A stretch of 64,000 nt of DNA from NCBI GenBank assembly GCA_028872015.1, contig JAGWLO010000003.1, positions 1 to 64,000 of the forward strand. Reading direction: 5' to 3'. Under the pieces are notes generated by a model. That model did no database searches. It was not told where the DNA came from and saw only the letters and a program-made list of their open reading frames with translations. The position numbers and the translations under genes are program-made. This DNA comes from Burkholderiales bacterium. Lineage in GTDB: Bacteria > Pseudomonadota > Gammaproteobacteria > Burkholderiales > Burkholderiaceae_C. Positions 31,941 to 41,202 of the stretch are shown piece after piece (position 1 is the first letter of the stretch; each line of letters starts with the position of its first letter).

Positions 31941-34900
31941 TCATTCGCGGTCGGCGGGCATCGGCAGCGGGCCGGCGGCGTTGGCGCCCGGGCTCGGCGC
32001 AACCGGGCGCCACGGCGCCAGGCGCGGCGCGCGGCCGGGGTCGCGCACCAGGTAGCTGTAGAGCACCGGCACCACCACCAGCGTCAGCAGCGTCGAGGTG
32101 ATGACGCCCCCGATGATGGCGCGGCCCATCGGGGCCTGGATCTCGCCGCCGTCGTTCAGCGCCAGGGCCAGCGGCAGCATGCCGAAGATCATCGCCATCG
32201 TGGTCATCGCGATCGGCCGCATCCGCGTCAGGCCGGCCTGCAGCAGGGCCTCGGGCACGCTGGCGCCGGCGCGCCGCGCGCGGTTGGCGAAGTCCACCAG
32301 CAGGATCGCGTTCTTCGTCACCAGCCCCATCAGCATCACCAGCCCGATCATGCTGAACACGTTGAGCGTGCTGTGCCAGAACAGCAGCGCCAGCATCACG
32401 CCCAGCAGCGCCAGCGGCAGGCTGGCCATGATGGCGATCGGCTGCACGAAGCTGCCGAACTGGCTGGCCAGCACGATGTAGATGAAGATCACCGCCAGCG
32501 CCATCGCCGCCAGCAGGCCGTTGAAGGCCTCGGCCTGCTGCTGCATCTGGCCCCCCACGTCGAAGCTGATGCCCGGCGGCAGGTGCGTCGCCGCGATGAG
32601 CTTCTGCACGTCGGCGCCCACGTCGCCCGCGCTGCGGCCCTCGACGCCAGCGAACACGGCTTCGCGCCGCTGCAGGTTCTGGCGCCGGATGATGTCGGGG
32701 TTGAACACCGGCACCAGCGTGGCCACGCTGTCCAACGCGATCGGCGTGCCATCGGCCGCGAAGGCCACCGGCAGCTGGCGCAGCTGCTCGATGCTGCGGC
32801 GCTCGGCCTGGCCCAGCCGCAGCACGACGTCGACCTGGTCGCCGTCCGGGGTGGTCCAGGTGCTGGCGATCTGGCCGTTGACGTAGGCGCGCAGACTGGC
32901 CGCCAGGGCCTGGCTGTTCAGCCCCAGCTCGCGCACGGCGGCCGGCTTCAGGCGCACCGCGTAGGCCGGCAGGCCGGGCTTGACCGAGGACTCCACATCG
33001 ACCGCGCCCGGGATCTTGCGCACCTTGGCCGCGAAGGCATCGGCCACGCGCGCCAGGGCCACCGGATCGCTGCCCAGGATGGCGACGTAGATCGGCCGGT
33101 TGAAGCCCAGGCTGGCGTCGGTGCCGGGGATGCGGGCGATGGCCTCGCGGATGGCCTGCTCCACCTGCTTCTGGCTGCGCTGGCGCTCGCGCCGGTCGAC
33201 GAGCGCGATGTTGAGCCAGGCCTGGTTGCGCTGGCCGGCGCCGCCGATCCAGGTGGCCACGGTCTTCACCTCGGGCAGCGTGCGCACGATGGCCTCGATC
33301 TGGCGCACCTTGGCGTCGCTGCGCTCCAGGCTGGCGCCCACCGGCATGCGCAGCGCGAGCTGGGTGTAGCCCTGGTCGGTTTCGGGCACGAACTCGCTGC
33401 CCACCAGCGGCGCCAGGCCGAGGGCGAGGGCGAAGCTCAGCCCGCCGGCCACCAGCACGAGCCCGCGCGGCGTGAGCGTGGCGCTGCGCCAGCGCCGCGG
33501 GCCGGCCTGGTCGCGCGTGCCGTCGGCGTGGAAGCTGCGGCCCCAGGCGGGCAGCCCGATGCGCCAGCGGCGGTCCGAGAAGATCCAGCGCAGGCTGCGC
33601 TCGTAGCGCAGGTGCAGGACCTCGAGCGCGGCATCGGTGGCGCGCATCGCCGGGCCGATGACGGGCCAGCGGCGGATGCGCGTGCCGGGCGGGTCGGGCC
33701 AGACAGCCGACAGCATCGGGTCGAGCGTGAAGCTGACGAACAGGCTCACCAGCACCGCCACCACCACGGTGATGCCGAAGGGGTAGAAGAACTTGCCGAT
33801 GATGCCGCCCATGAAGGCCACCGGCACGAACACCGCGCACAGCGCGAAGGTGGTGGCCATGACCGCCAGCCCGATCTCGTCGGTGCCCTCGCGCGCGGCC
33901 TGCGCGTGGCCCTTGCCCATGCCGATGTGGCGCACGATGTTCTCGCGCACCACGATCGCGTCGTCGATCAGCAGCCCGATGCACAGGCTCAGCGCCATCA
34001 TCGTCATGAAGTTCAGCGTGAAGCCGAAGGCGTAGACGGCGATGAAGCTGGAGATCACCGCGATCGGCAGCGTCAGGCCGGTGATGAGGGTGCTGCGCCA
34101 GCTGTGCAGGAAGAGGAAGACGATGGCCACGGTGAGCAGCGCGCCTTCGATCAGCGTGCCGCGCAGGCCCTCGAGCGAGCTCTTGACGTAGTCGCTGTTG
34201 GCCTCGATCAGGCGCAGCTCGACATCGGGCGGCAGCTCGGCCCGGATCTCGGTCATGGCCTGCTTGACGGCCTCGCCCACGGCCACCACGTTGGCGTCCT
34301 GCTGCTTGAAGACGTTGAAGTTGATCGCCGGCTGGCCGTTGATGCGGGCCAGCGAATCGGGCTCCTGCTCGCGCTCGACGAGCCGTCCCAGGTCGGCCAA
34401 GGTCAGGGCCAGGTTGCCGCGGCGCGCCACCACCAGCGCGCCGAAGCGGTGCGGGTCGCGCACCCGGCCCTCCACCCGCAGCAGCGTGTCCTGCATGCCG
34501 TCGGAGACCAGGCCCACCGGCTCGTCGGCGTTGGCCTGCGCCAGGCCGGCGGCGATCTCGGCCGGCGTCACGGCGTAGGCGCGCAGCCGCTCGGGGTCGA
34601 GGTCGATCCGCACCTCGCGCAGCGTCAGGCCGTCCACGGCCACGCGCGCCACGCCGGGCACGCGCTGCAGCCGCTTGCCCACGATGCGGTCGCCCAGGAT
34701 CGAGAGCTCGCGCGGCGTGCGCGTGGCCGACAGCAGCGCCATCGTCACCACCGGCTGCGCGTTGTCGTTGTTCCAGCGCTGGATGCGCGGCGGCTTCACA
34801 TCGCGCGGGAAGCCGGCCTGCGCGGCCGCGACGCGGTCGCGCAGGTCGTTCATGGCGCGGCGCATGTCGGCGCCGAGGCCGAACTCGATGTTCAGGCTGC

Positions 34901-35165
34901 CCTTGCCCTCGGCACTGAGCGAGGTGATGCGCTTGACGCCGGCGATGCCGTTGATCGACTCCTCCAGCGGCTTGACCACCTCGCGCTCCACCGCCTCGGG
35001 GCTGGCGCCGGGGTACAGCACCTCCATCCAGGCACCGGGGAAGGTGATGTCGGGCATCTGCTCGACGCCCAGCTTGGCGTACGAGTACAGGCCCAGCACG
35101 CACAGGGCCACCATCACCATGGTGGCGAAGACCGGGTTCTTGATCGCGACGCGGGTGATCCACAT
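31941..35165 (-). CDS. RND efflux pump inner-membrane transporter (HAE1 family)
   Basis: The 1074-residue transporter has the 12-segment RND layout with two large periplasmic loops. The N-terminus MWITRVAIKNPVFATMVMV, the proton-relay aspartates D401-D402 in CIGLLIDDAIVVREN, and the closing GLVMLMGLVTKNAILLVDFAN are diagnostic. It takes drugs, dyes or other hydrophobic compounds from the periplasm and drives them out with protons. Residues between about 500 and 560 form a longer cytoplasmic loop than in AcrB. It pairs with the adaptor gene 17 bases upstream. No outer-membrane channel or local repressor gene is present. Confidence 0.92.
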   Translation of the reverse strand: MWITRVAIKNPVFATMVMVALCVLGLYSYAKLGVEQMPDITFPGAWMEVLYPGASPEAVEREVVKPLEESINGIAGVKRITSLSAEGKGSLNIEFGLGADMRRAMNDLRDRVAAAQAGFPRDVKPPRIQRWNNDNAQPVVTMALLSATRTPRELSILGDRIVGKRLQRVPGVARVAVDGLTLREVRIDLDPERLRAYAVTPAEIAAGLAQANADEPVGLVSDGMQDTLLRVEGRVRDPHRFGALVVARRGNLALTLADLGRLVEREQEPDSLARINGQPAINFNVFKQQDANVVAVGEAVKQAMTEIRAELPPDVELRLIEANSDYVKSSLEGLRGTLIEGALLTVAIVFLFLHSWRSTLITGLTLPIAVISSFIAVYAFGFTLNFMTMMALSLCIGLLIDDAIVVRENIVRHIGMGKGHAQAAREGTDEIGLAVMATTFALCAVFVPVAFMGGIIGKFFYPFGITVVVAVLVSLFVSFTLDPMLSAVWPDPPGTRIRRWPVIGPAMRATDAALEVLHLRYERSLRWIFSDRRWRIGLPAWGRSFHADGTRDQAGPRRWRSATLTPRGLVLVAGGLSFALALGLAPLVGSEFVPETDQGYTQLALRMPVGASLERSDAKVRQIEAIVRTLPEVKTVATWIGGAGQRNQAWLNIALVDRRERQRSQKQVEQAIREAIARIPGTDASLGFNRPIYVAILGSDPVALARVADAFAAKVRKIPGAVDVESSVKPGLPAYAVRLKPAAVRELGLNSQALAASLRAYVNGQIASTWTTPDGDQVDVVLRLGQAERRSIEQLRQLPVAFAADGTPIALDSVATLVPVFNPDIIRRQNLQRREAVFAGVEGRSAGDVGADVQKLIAATHLPPGISFDVGGQMQQQAEAFNGLLAAMALAVIFIYIVLASQFGSFVQPIAIMASLPLALLGVMLALLFWHSTLNVFSMIGLVMLMGLVTKNAILLVDFANRARRAGASVPEALLQAGLTRMRPIAMTTMAMIFGMLPLALALNDGGEIQAPMGRAIIGGVITSTLLTLVVVPVLYSYLVRDPGRAPRLAPWRPVAPSPGANAAGPLPMPADRE

Positions 35166-35182
35166 GGCGGCCCCTCAACGGC

Positions 35183-36379
35183 TCACTTGAGCACCGGCGC
35201 CGAGGCCGCGGCCGAGGCCCGCGGTGGCGCGGGGGCCGCCACCACGGTGGCCCGCGCACCTTCGCGCAGGTTGTCGAAGCGCTCGGCCAGCACCACGCTG
35301 CCCGGCGTCAGGCCCTGCAGCACCTCCACGCGGCCGCCCAGCGCATCGCGCCGGCCCAGCGTTACCGCGCGCCTGGCCAGCACGCCGCGCTCGATCAGCC
35401 ACACATGGTCCTGGCCCGAGCTGCTGCCCACCGCGCTGGCGGGCACGGTCAGGCGCTCGGTGTCGTCGGGCAGCGTGACCTGGGCCAGGGCGTACTGGCC
35501 GGCACGCAGCCGCTCGCCCGGGTTGGCCAGCGCGATGGCCACGCCGATGGCGCGGGTGCCGGGGTCGGCGGCCGGCGCGATGCGCGCGATGCGGCCCGCC
35601 AGCGGCCGGCTTTCGCCCTCCACCTGCAGCTGCACCGGCATGCCGGGCTGCAGCCGCGCCACCTCGTGCGTGCCCACGCTGCCCGCCAGCTCGAGCCGCG
35701 CCAGGTCGACGATGGTCAGCACCGGCTGCTCGGGGCTGACCTTCTCGCCCGGCAGGGCCAGGCGCTTGGCCACGATGCCGCCGATCGGCGCCAGCAGCGT
35801 GCCATCGCGCAGGCCGAGCTCGGCCGTGGCCAGCGCGGCCCGGGCCGCGCCGACATTGGCCCGCGCCGCCTCCAGCGCAGCGCGCGAGTTCTCCAGCGCG
35901 ATGCCCGAGATGAAGTGCTGCGCCGCCAGCCGTTCGTTGCTGGCCTGCGTGCGCTCGGCCTGGTCGAGTGCGGCGCGCACCGATTCGAGGTTGGCCCGCC
36001 GCTCGGCCACGCGGCTGGCCAGGTCGGCCTGGTCGATGCGGCCCAGCACCTGGCCGGCGTGCACGCGGCTGCCTTCGGCCACGTCCAGGCGCAGCAGGGT
36101 GCCCGCGGCCTTGGCGCGCAGGGTGGCGGTCTGCGGCGCCACCAGCGGGCCCGAGAACTCGATCGTGGCCGGCAGGCGCGCCAGCGCGGGCCGCACCACC
36201 TCGCGCGGCGCGAATTCGAGCGCCGGGCCCGGCGGCATCGCGCCGGCGCCCGGCACGGTGCCGGCCCGCGCCGTGCCGTCGGCGGTCGAGCCCTTGAAGG
36301 CACCGCCGACCCAGGCCCCGGCCAGTGCCAGCATCACCAACGCCACGGCGCCACCGGCCGCCAGCCTTCGCTTGTTCAT
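35183..36379 (-). CDS. RND efflux periplasmic adaptor (membrane fusion protein)
   Basis: The 398-residue protein has one N-terminal membrane segment. Lipoyl halves (PLVAPQTATLRAKAAGTLLRL and LAPIGGIVAKRLALPGEKV) enclose a coiled-coil hairpin (about residues 115-180). A beta-barrel domain and a membrane-proximal domain end it. Together with the downstream HAE1 transporter it forms a tripartite pump. I use the ATG at 36379, where GAGGAG lies just upstream, instead of an ATG eight codons earlier. Confidence 0.9.
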   Translation of the reverse strand: MNKRRLAAGGAVALVMLALAGAWVGGAFKGSTADGTARAGTVPGAGAMPPGPALEFAPREVVRPALARLPATIEFSGPLVAPQTATLRAKAAGTLLRLDVAEGSRVHAGQVLGRIDQADLASRVAERRANLESVRAALDQAERTQASNERLAAQHFISGIALENSRAALEAARANVGAARAALATAELGLRDGTLLAPIGGIVAKRLALPGEKVSPEQPVLTIVDLARLELAGSVGTHEVARLQPGMPVQLQVEGESRPLAGRIARIAPAADPGTRAIGVAIALANPGERLRAGQYALAQVTLPDDTERLTVPASAVGSSSGQDHVWLIERGVLARRAVTLGRRDALGGRVEVLQGLTPGSVVLAERFDNLREGARATVVAAPAPPRASAAASAPVLK

Positions 36380-36548
36380 CCCCGCTCCTCCCGCTGTGGC
36401 CACCGGCCCTCGGAGGCCGGCAGCGCGCCGCAGTGTAGGAACAGCCGCCCCCAGTCCGGCGCGGCCTTGCGACCGGTGCGTCGAGGGCGGCGACGAACTG
36501 CAGCGCGCCGCGACAGGGCGGCGCCGGCGGCGCGCCTGACGTGCCGCT

Positions 36549-39425
36549 TCAGGCCGTGGGCAGCGCCTCGGCCAAGGCCGGCTGCAGCGCCTGCTGCCGG
36601 GCCCACGCCGCCAGCGCGCCGGCCTCCAGCGCGGGGCTGAACAGGAAGCCCTGTCCGCGGTCGCAGGCCAGGGCCTGCATCAGGGCCGCCTGGCCATCCG
36701 TCTCGATGCCCTCGGCCACGGTGCTCATGCCCAGCGTGCGAGCAACCCGGATCGTGGCCTCGATCAGCACCCGGTGGTACTCCACCGTCTCGGCGTGGCG
36801 CACGAAGCTGCGGTCGATCTTCACCGTGTCCACGGGCATCTGGTGCAGGCAGGCCAGGCTCGAGTAGCCGGTGCCGAAATCGTCCAGCGCCAGCCGCACG
36901 CCCAGGCCCTTGAGCTCGCGCAGCGTGGCCTGCACGCGCTCGTCCTGCGCCGCCAGGCTCTCGGTGACCTCGAACTGCAGCGCCGCGGCCGGCATGCCGC
37001 TGGCCTGCAGCTGCGCCGCCACCTCGCCCACCAGCGCCGCGCGGCCGAGCTGCGCGCGCGACAGGTTCACGGCCAGGCCGTGCGGCGCGGCCGGGCCGAG
37101 CTCGCGCTGCCAGGCCATGAACTGACGGCAGGCGATGTGCAGGACGCGTTCGCCGATGGCGTCGATGAGCCCGCATTCCTCGGCCGCCCCGATGAAGTCG
37201 GCCGGCGCGATCAGCCCGCGCACCGGGTGCTGCCAGCGCACCAGGGCCTCGACCTCGTAGTGGCTGCGCCGCGCCAGCGCCACCACCGGCTGGTAGACGA
37301 CGAACAGCTCGTCGCCCGCCAGCGCCTGGCGCAGGTCGGTCTCCAGCGCCAGCGCCCGCACCACGCGCTCGTGCATCGAATCGTCGAACAGCACCGCGTG
37401 CCCGCGCCCGCCGCGCTTGGCCTCGTACATCGCGGTGTCGGCGTTGCGCAGCACGGTCTCGGCCACGGCCTCGGCGCTGACCCCGCGCGGCACGCTGGCA
37501 TGCGTCACCAGCACGATGCCCACGCTCATGCCGCCGTGCAGCGGCTGGCTCTCGATCAGGTAGGGCTCGGCCAGGTCGGCCAGCAGGCGCTGCGCCACGG
37601 CGCGCGCGGTCTCGGATTCGTGCACGCCTTCGAGCACGACCACGAACTCGTCGCCGCCCAGGCGCGCCGCCAGCTGCTGCGCCGCGTCCATCCGCGCCAC
37701 CGCGTCGCCCGGGCGCAGCGCCTGCTCCAGCCGCCCCGCCACCTGGCGCAGCAGTTCGTCGCCAGCGCCGTGGCCCAGCGTGTCGTTGACCTGCTTGAAG
37801 CGGTCCAGGTCCATGAACAGCACCGCGAAGCCGTAGCCGGCATGGCGCCGCGCATGCTCGATGGCACGCTGCAGCCGCTCCATCACGACCACGCGGTTGG
37901 GCAGGCGCGTCAGGGCGTCGGTGCGGGCGCTGTCACTCAGGCGGTCCTGCAGGGCGCGGCTTTCGGTGACGTCGCCAAAGCAGGCCACCACACCCGTCAC
38001 CTGCCCCATCAGGTCGCGCTGAGGTTCGGTGTTGACGAGCAGCCAGCGCAGCTCGCCGTCGGGGGTGCGTATGCCCACCGTCTGGTTGCGCTGCGGCTCG
38101 CCGCTGGCCAGCGTGCGCAAGGCCGGCAGGTCGTGGCCGGCGTAGGGGGTGCCGTCTTCGCGCAGGGCCTGCCAGAGGGGATCCGTGGCGGCGCGGCCCC
38201 GCATCTCGGCCAGGCTCTGGCCCAGCATGCGCTCGGCAGCGCGGTTGGCATCGGCGATGCCGCCGTCGGCGCCCAGCACCATCACGCCGGTGGGCAGCGC
38301 GGCCCACAGCGCCTGCAGCTTGGCCTGCTGCTGGGCGCGGGCGCTGACGTCGGTGCAGACGCGGACGAAGCCGTTCAGTGCCCCGTGGTCGTCCCTCAGC
38401 GGCCGCAGGTCGACGTCCAGCCACAGGTCGGTGCCGTCACGCGCGCGGTGCAGCCATTCCTGGCGCACGCCCCGCCCCACCCGCACGGCCACCTGCACGC
38501 GCGACAGCACGGCGGCATCGGCCACCGGGCTGGCCAGCAGCCGGTCGGGGCAGCGGCCCGCGGCCGCCGCCAGCGGCCAGCCGGTGACCTGCTCGAAGGC
38601 GGCGTTGACCCAGACGATGCAGTCGCTGCGGTCGGTGATCAGCACCAGGGCCGAGGTGTGCTCGGCCACCAGGGCCAGGCGCTGCAGCTCCGCGGCCTGC
38701 TCGCGCAGGCGCAGGTGATGGCGGCGCACCGAGCGCGCCGCGGGCTCCACCACCACCGCGGCCAGCAGCAGCAGCAGCCCGATCAGCCCGGCCAGGCCCC
38801 AGCCCACCTGCGCCCGCAGGGCCTGCGCGCGGCCGGCCTCGGCGCTGTGCAGCCGCTCGGCGAAGTCCTCGGCCGCCTCCAGCGCGGGGGCGATGGCCTG
38901 CTGCAGGTGATCCTGGGCCGCCGCCAGGTCGCCACCGTCGCCCGAGGTCGCGGCCTGCAGCAGCGCACGGCCCCGCTCGGCAACCGCCGCATCGGCCTCG
39001 CGCCAGGCCTGCCAGCGCTGCGCCAGCAGGCCGAGGGCGGGGTCGCCCGCACGCAGGTCGTCGACCAGCAGCGTCTGGATGGCCTGGCTGGCCGTCTCCA
39101 CGTGCTGGAGTTCCCGCGCCAGGTCGGCCGCCCGGGCCTGTCGCCGCGCCGGCTCGGGCGCGACCAGCAGCGCCGCGACCCGGCCGACCTCCTCCAGCTC
39201 GGTGCGCCGCTGCTGCACCTCGCGGATCAGGCGGGCGTTGTCGGCGCGCAGGCGGTCGGCATGCAGCGTGCCCAGGCCCTGTGCCAGCAGCGCCACGGCA
39301 AGCAGGGCAAACGCGCCGTACATGGCCAGGCGCAGCCGGCGGTGGCCGCTGCCGCGCTCGACCACGGCCGCAGGCGGTGCAGCCGCGACGGCGTGGACAT
39401 CGGCGACAGGTGGGGCGGACGACAT
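36549..39425 (-). CDS. Membrane-bound PAS-GGDEF-EAL cyclic di-GMP enzyme
   Basis: The 958-residue protein has two membrane segments (about 33-52 and 209-228) around a helical periplasmic sensor, then two PAS domains (about 245-360 and 375-490). A GGDEF domain has GGDEF at 590-594, and an EAL domain carries EAL at 725-727 plus NLSRAQL, DDFGTGYSSL and AEGIET. Both catalytic motifs look intact, so it could both make and break cyclic di-GMP. An insertion of about ten residues separates the usual RPGD inhibitory motif (571-574) from GGDEF, which may alter feedback. It is a single-gene unit upstream of the efflux adaptor. Confidence 0.9.
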   Translation of the reverse strand: MSSAPPVADVHAVAAAPPAAVVERGSGHRRLRLAMYGAFALLAVALLAQGLGTLHADRLRADNARLIREVQQRRTELEEVGRVAALLVAPEPARRQARAADLARELQHVETASQAIQTLLVDDLRAGDPALGLLAQRWQAWREADAAVAERGRALLQAATSGDGGDLAAAQDHLQQAIAPALEAAEDFAERLHSAEAGRAQALRAQVGWGLAGLIGLLLLLAAVVVEPAARSVRRHHLRLREQAAELQRLALVAEHTSALVLITDRSDCIVWVNAAFEQVTGWPLAAAAGRCPDRLLASPVADAAVLSRVQVAVRVGRGVRQEWLHRARDGTDLWLDVDLRPLRDDHGALNGFVRVCTDVSARAQQQAKLQALWAALPTGVMVLGADGGIADANRAAERMLGQSLAEMRGRAATDPLWQALREDGTPYAGHDLPALRTLASGEPQRNQTVGIRTPDGELRWLLVNTEPQRDLMGQVTGVVACFGDVTESRALQDRLSDSARTDALTRLPNRVVVMERLQRAIEHARRHAGYGFAVLFMDLDRFKQVNDTLGHGAGDELLRQVAGRLEQALRPGDAVARMDAAQQLAARLGGDEFVVVLEGVHESETARAVAQRLLADLAEPYLIESQPLHGGMSVGIVLVTHASVPRGVSAEAVAETVLRNADTAMYEAKRGGRGHAVLFDDSMHERVVRALALETDLRQALAGDELFVVYQPVVALARRSHYEVEALVRWQHPVRGLIAPADFIGAAEECGLIDAIGERVLHIACRQFMAWQRELGPAAPHGLAVNLSRAQLGRAALVGEVAAQLQASGMPAAALQFEVTESLAAQDERVQATLRELKGLGVRLALDDFGTGYSSLACLHQMPVDTVKIDRSFVRHAETVEYHRVLIEATIRVARTLGMSTVAEGIETDGQAALMQALACDRGQGFLFSPALEAGALAAWARQQALQPALAEALPTA

Positions 39426-39519
39426 AAGACAGGCCCGCCTCCCGGCGCGGGTCTGTGCTCATATCGGCCGCCCCGGGGCCGACTGAAGGGCGGCCGGCCG
39501 CCGCAGCGCGGTGCCGCGC

Positions 39520-40620
39520 TCAGCCGCGGCCGGCGGGGATCGGCGGCAGCGGCAGCTGCACATCGCCGCATTGCGCGCGCTGGCGCAGCGCGTGGTCCAT
39601 CACCACCAGCGCCAGCATCGCCTCGGCGATCGGCGTGGCGCGGATGCCCACGCAGGGGTCGTGGCGGCCATGCGTCTGCACCTGCGTGGCCGCGCCGCTG
39701 CGGTCGATGGACGGGCGCGACGTGCGGATCGAGCTGGTGGGCTTGACGGCGATGCGCACCACCAGGTCCTGGCCCGTGCTGATGCCGCCGAGCACGCCGC
39801 CGGCATGGTTGCTGGCGAAGCCGGCGGGCGTGAGCGCATCGCCATGGGTGCTGCCGCGCTCGGCGACGCAGCCGAAGCCGCTGCCGATCTCGACGCCTTT
39901 GACGGCGTTGATGCCCATCATCGCGTAGGCGATGTCGGCGTCGAGCTTGTCGAACAGAGGCTCGCCCAGGCCCACCGGCATGCCGCTGGCCCGCACCTCG
40001 ATGCGCGCGCCGCAGCTGTCGCCGGCCTTGCGCAGCGCGTCCATGTGCGCTTCGAGCCGGGGCACGATCTCGGCATTCGGCGCGAAGAACGGGTTGTGCG
40101 CGATGTGCTCGGCGCCGACGAACGGGATCTCGATCTCGCCCAGGGCGCTCATCCAGCCCGTGAAGGTGGTGCCGTGCGCCTGCTGCAGCCACAGGCGCGC
40201 CACCGCCCCGGCAGCCACCATCGGCGCCGTCAGCCGAGCCGACGAGCGCCCGCCGCCGCGCGGATCGCGGTGCCCGTACTTGCGCCAGTACGTGTAGTCG
40301 GCGTGGCCGGGGCGGAAGGTGTCGAGCAGGTTGCCGTAGTCCTGGCTGCGCTGGTCGGTGTTGCGGATCAGCAGGCCGATCGGGGTGCCGGTGGTGCGGC
40401 CCTCGAACACGCCGGAGAGGATCTCCACCGTGTCGGGCTCGTTGCGCTGCGTCACGTGGCGGCTGGTGCCGGGGCGGCGGCGGTCGAGCTGGGCCTGGAT
40501 GTCGGCCTCGGCCAGCGCGAGCCCGGGCGGGCAGCCGTCGATCACGCAGCCGATGGCCGGGCCGTGGCTCTCGCCGAAGTTGGTGACGCGGAAGAGCTCG
40601 CCGAAGGTGCTGCCGGACAT
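39520..40620 (-). CDS. aroC: Chorismate synthase
   Basis: The 366-residue enzyme makes chorismate from 5-enolpyruvylshikimate 3-phosphate, the last common step of aromatic amino acid synthesis, using reduced flavin. Signatures include [14 protein letters not shown] near the start, [21 protein letters not shown] with the catalytic His, [17 protein letters not shown], and the later [13 protein letters not shown]. Length and motifs are complete. It lies 13 bases downstream of a CBS-domain gene on the same strand. Confidence 0.97.
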   Translation of the reverse strand: MSGSTFGELFRVTNFGESHGPAIGCVIDGCPPGLALAEADIQAQLDRRRPGTSRHVTQRNEPDTVEILSGVFEGRTTGTPIGLLIRNTDQRSQDYGNLLDTFRPGHADYTYWRKYGHRDPRGGGRSSARLTAPMVAAGAVARLWLQQAHGTTFTGWMSALGEIEIPFVGAEHIAHNPFFAPNAEIVPRLEAHMDALRKAGDSCGARIEVRASGMPVGLGEPLFDKLDADIAYAMMGINAVKGVEIGSGFGCVAERGSTHGDALTPAGFASNHAGGVLGGISTGQDLVVRIAVKPTSSIRTSRPSIDRSGAATQVQTHGRHDPCVGIRATPIAEAMLALVVMDHALRQRAQCGDVQLPLPPIPAGRG

Positions 40621-40633
40621 GGAATGCCCGCCT

Positions 40634-41095
40634 TCAACCGCGCGACGGCGCGGCGTCGGGCTCGGCCGGCCAATCCCGGATGTAGGCCTTGAGCATGCGG
40701 TTCTCGAAGTCCTGCGCGTCGACCACCGTCTTGGCCACGTCGTAGAACGAGATCACGCCCATCAGCCTGCGCTGCTCGAGCACCGGCATGTAGCGCGCAT
40801 GGCGCTGCAGCATCATGCGCCGCACCTCGTCGATCTCGGTCTCGGGGGTGCAGGTCAGCGGGGCGTCGTCCATGACCGAGCGCACGTGGCGCTGGCCCAG
40901 GCTGCCGTCGTGGGCCACGACCGCGCCGATGACCTCGCGGAAGGTGAGCATGCCCACCAGGTCGCCATGCTCCATCACCACCAGCGAGCCGATGTCGAGC
41001 TCGGCCATGGTGCGGGCCGCTTCGGCCAGGGTCTGGTCGGGGTGCACGGTGTAGAGCGTGTTGCCCTTGACGCGCAGGATGTCGGTGACTTTCAT
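40634..41095 (-). CDS. CBS-domain pair protein
   Basis: The 153-residue protein is two CBS motifs only (about residues 5-65 and 75-140: [21 protein letters not shown] and [21 protein letters not shown]). Homologues lie before aroC in many Burkholderiales. It is thought to bind adenine nucleotides; no target is known. I start at the ATG at 41095 ([11 protein letters not shown]), which matches the usual N-terminus; an earlier in-frame start at 41158 lies in non-homologous sequence containing a TATATT that may be the promoter -10. Confidence 0.85.
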   Translation of the reverse strand: MKVTDILRVKGNTLYTVHPDQTLAEAARTMAELDIGSLVVMEHGDLVGMLTFREVIGAVVAHDGSLGQRHVRSVMDDAPLTCTPETEIDEVRRMMLQRHARYMPVLEQRRLMGVISFYDVAKTVVDAQDFENRMLKAYIRDWPAEPDAAPSRG

Positions 41096-41202
41096 GGCAG
41101 CGGACGGGCCGTTCGTGGCGGGGTGCAACCCGGCCTTGCGGCGTTCAATATAGCCCACAATCTGCGCCCGCCCCGGCCCCCGACCCGCTGCGAAGGAACC
41201 CC

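Noticed and set aside
32373-36539. Open frame of 1388 codons on the plus strand
   Set aside because: It is antisense to the RND pump and adaptor genes, is rich in His, Arg, Gln and Ala as expected for an antisense frame in high-GC DNA, and has no domain or ribosome site.
39483-39520. Intrinsic terminator after aroC
   Set aside because: Palindromes such as GGCGGCCGGCCGCC are present, but they have no usable loop or T-run and overlap the stop codon region, so a terminator call is not supported.
41096-41202. S-adenosylmethionine riboswitch before the homoserine sulfhydrylase gene
   Set aside because: The gap is only 107 bases and shows no conserved SAM-riboswitch core or terminator stem.
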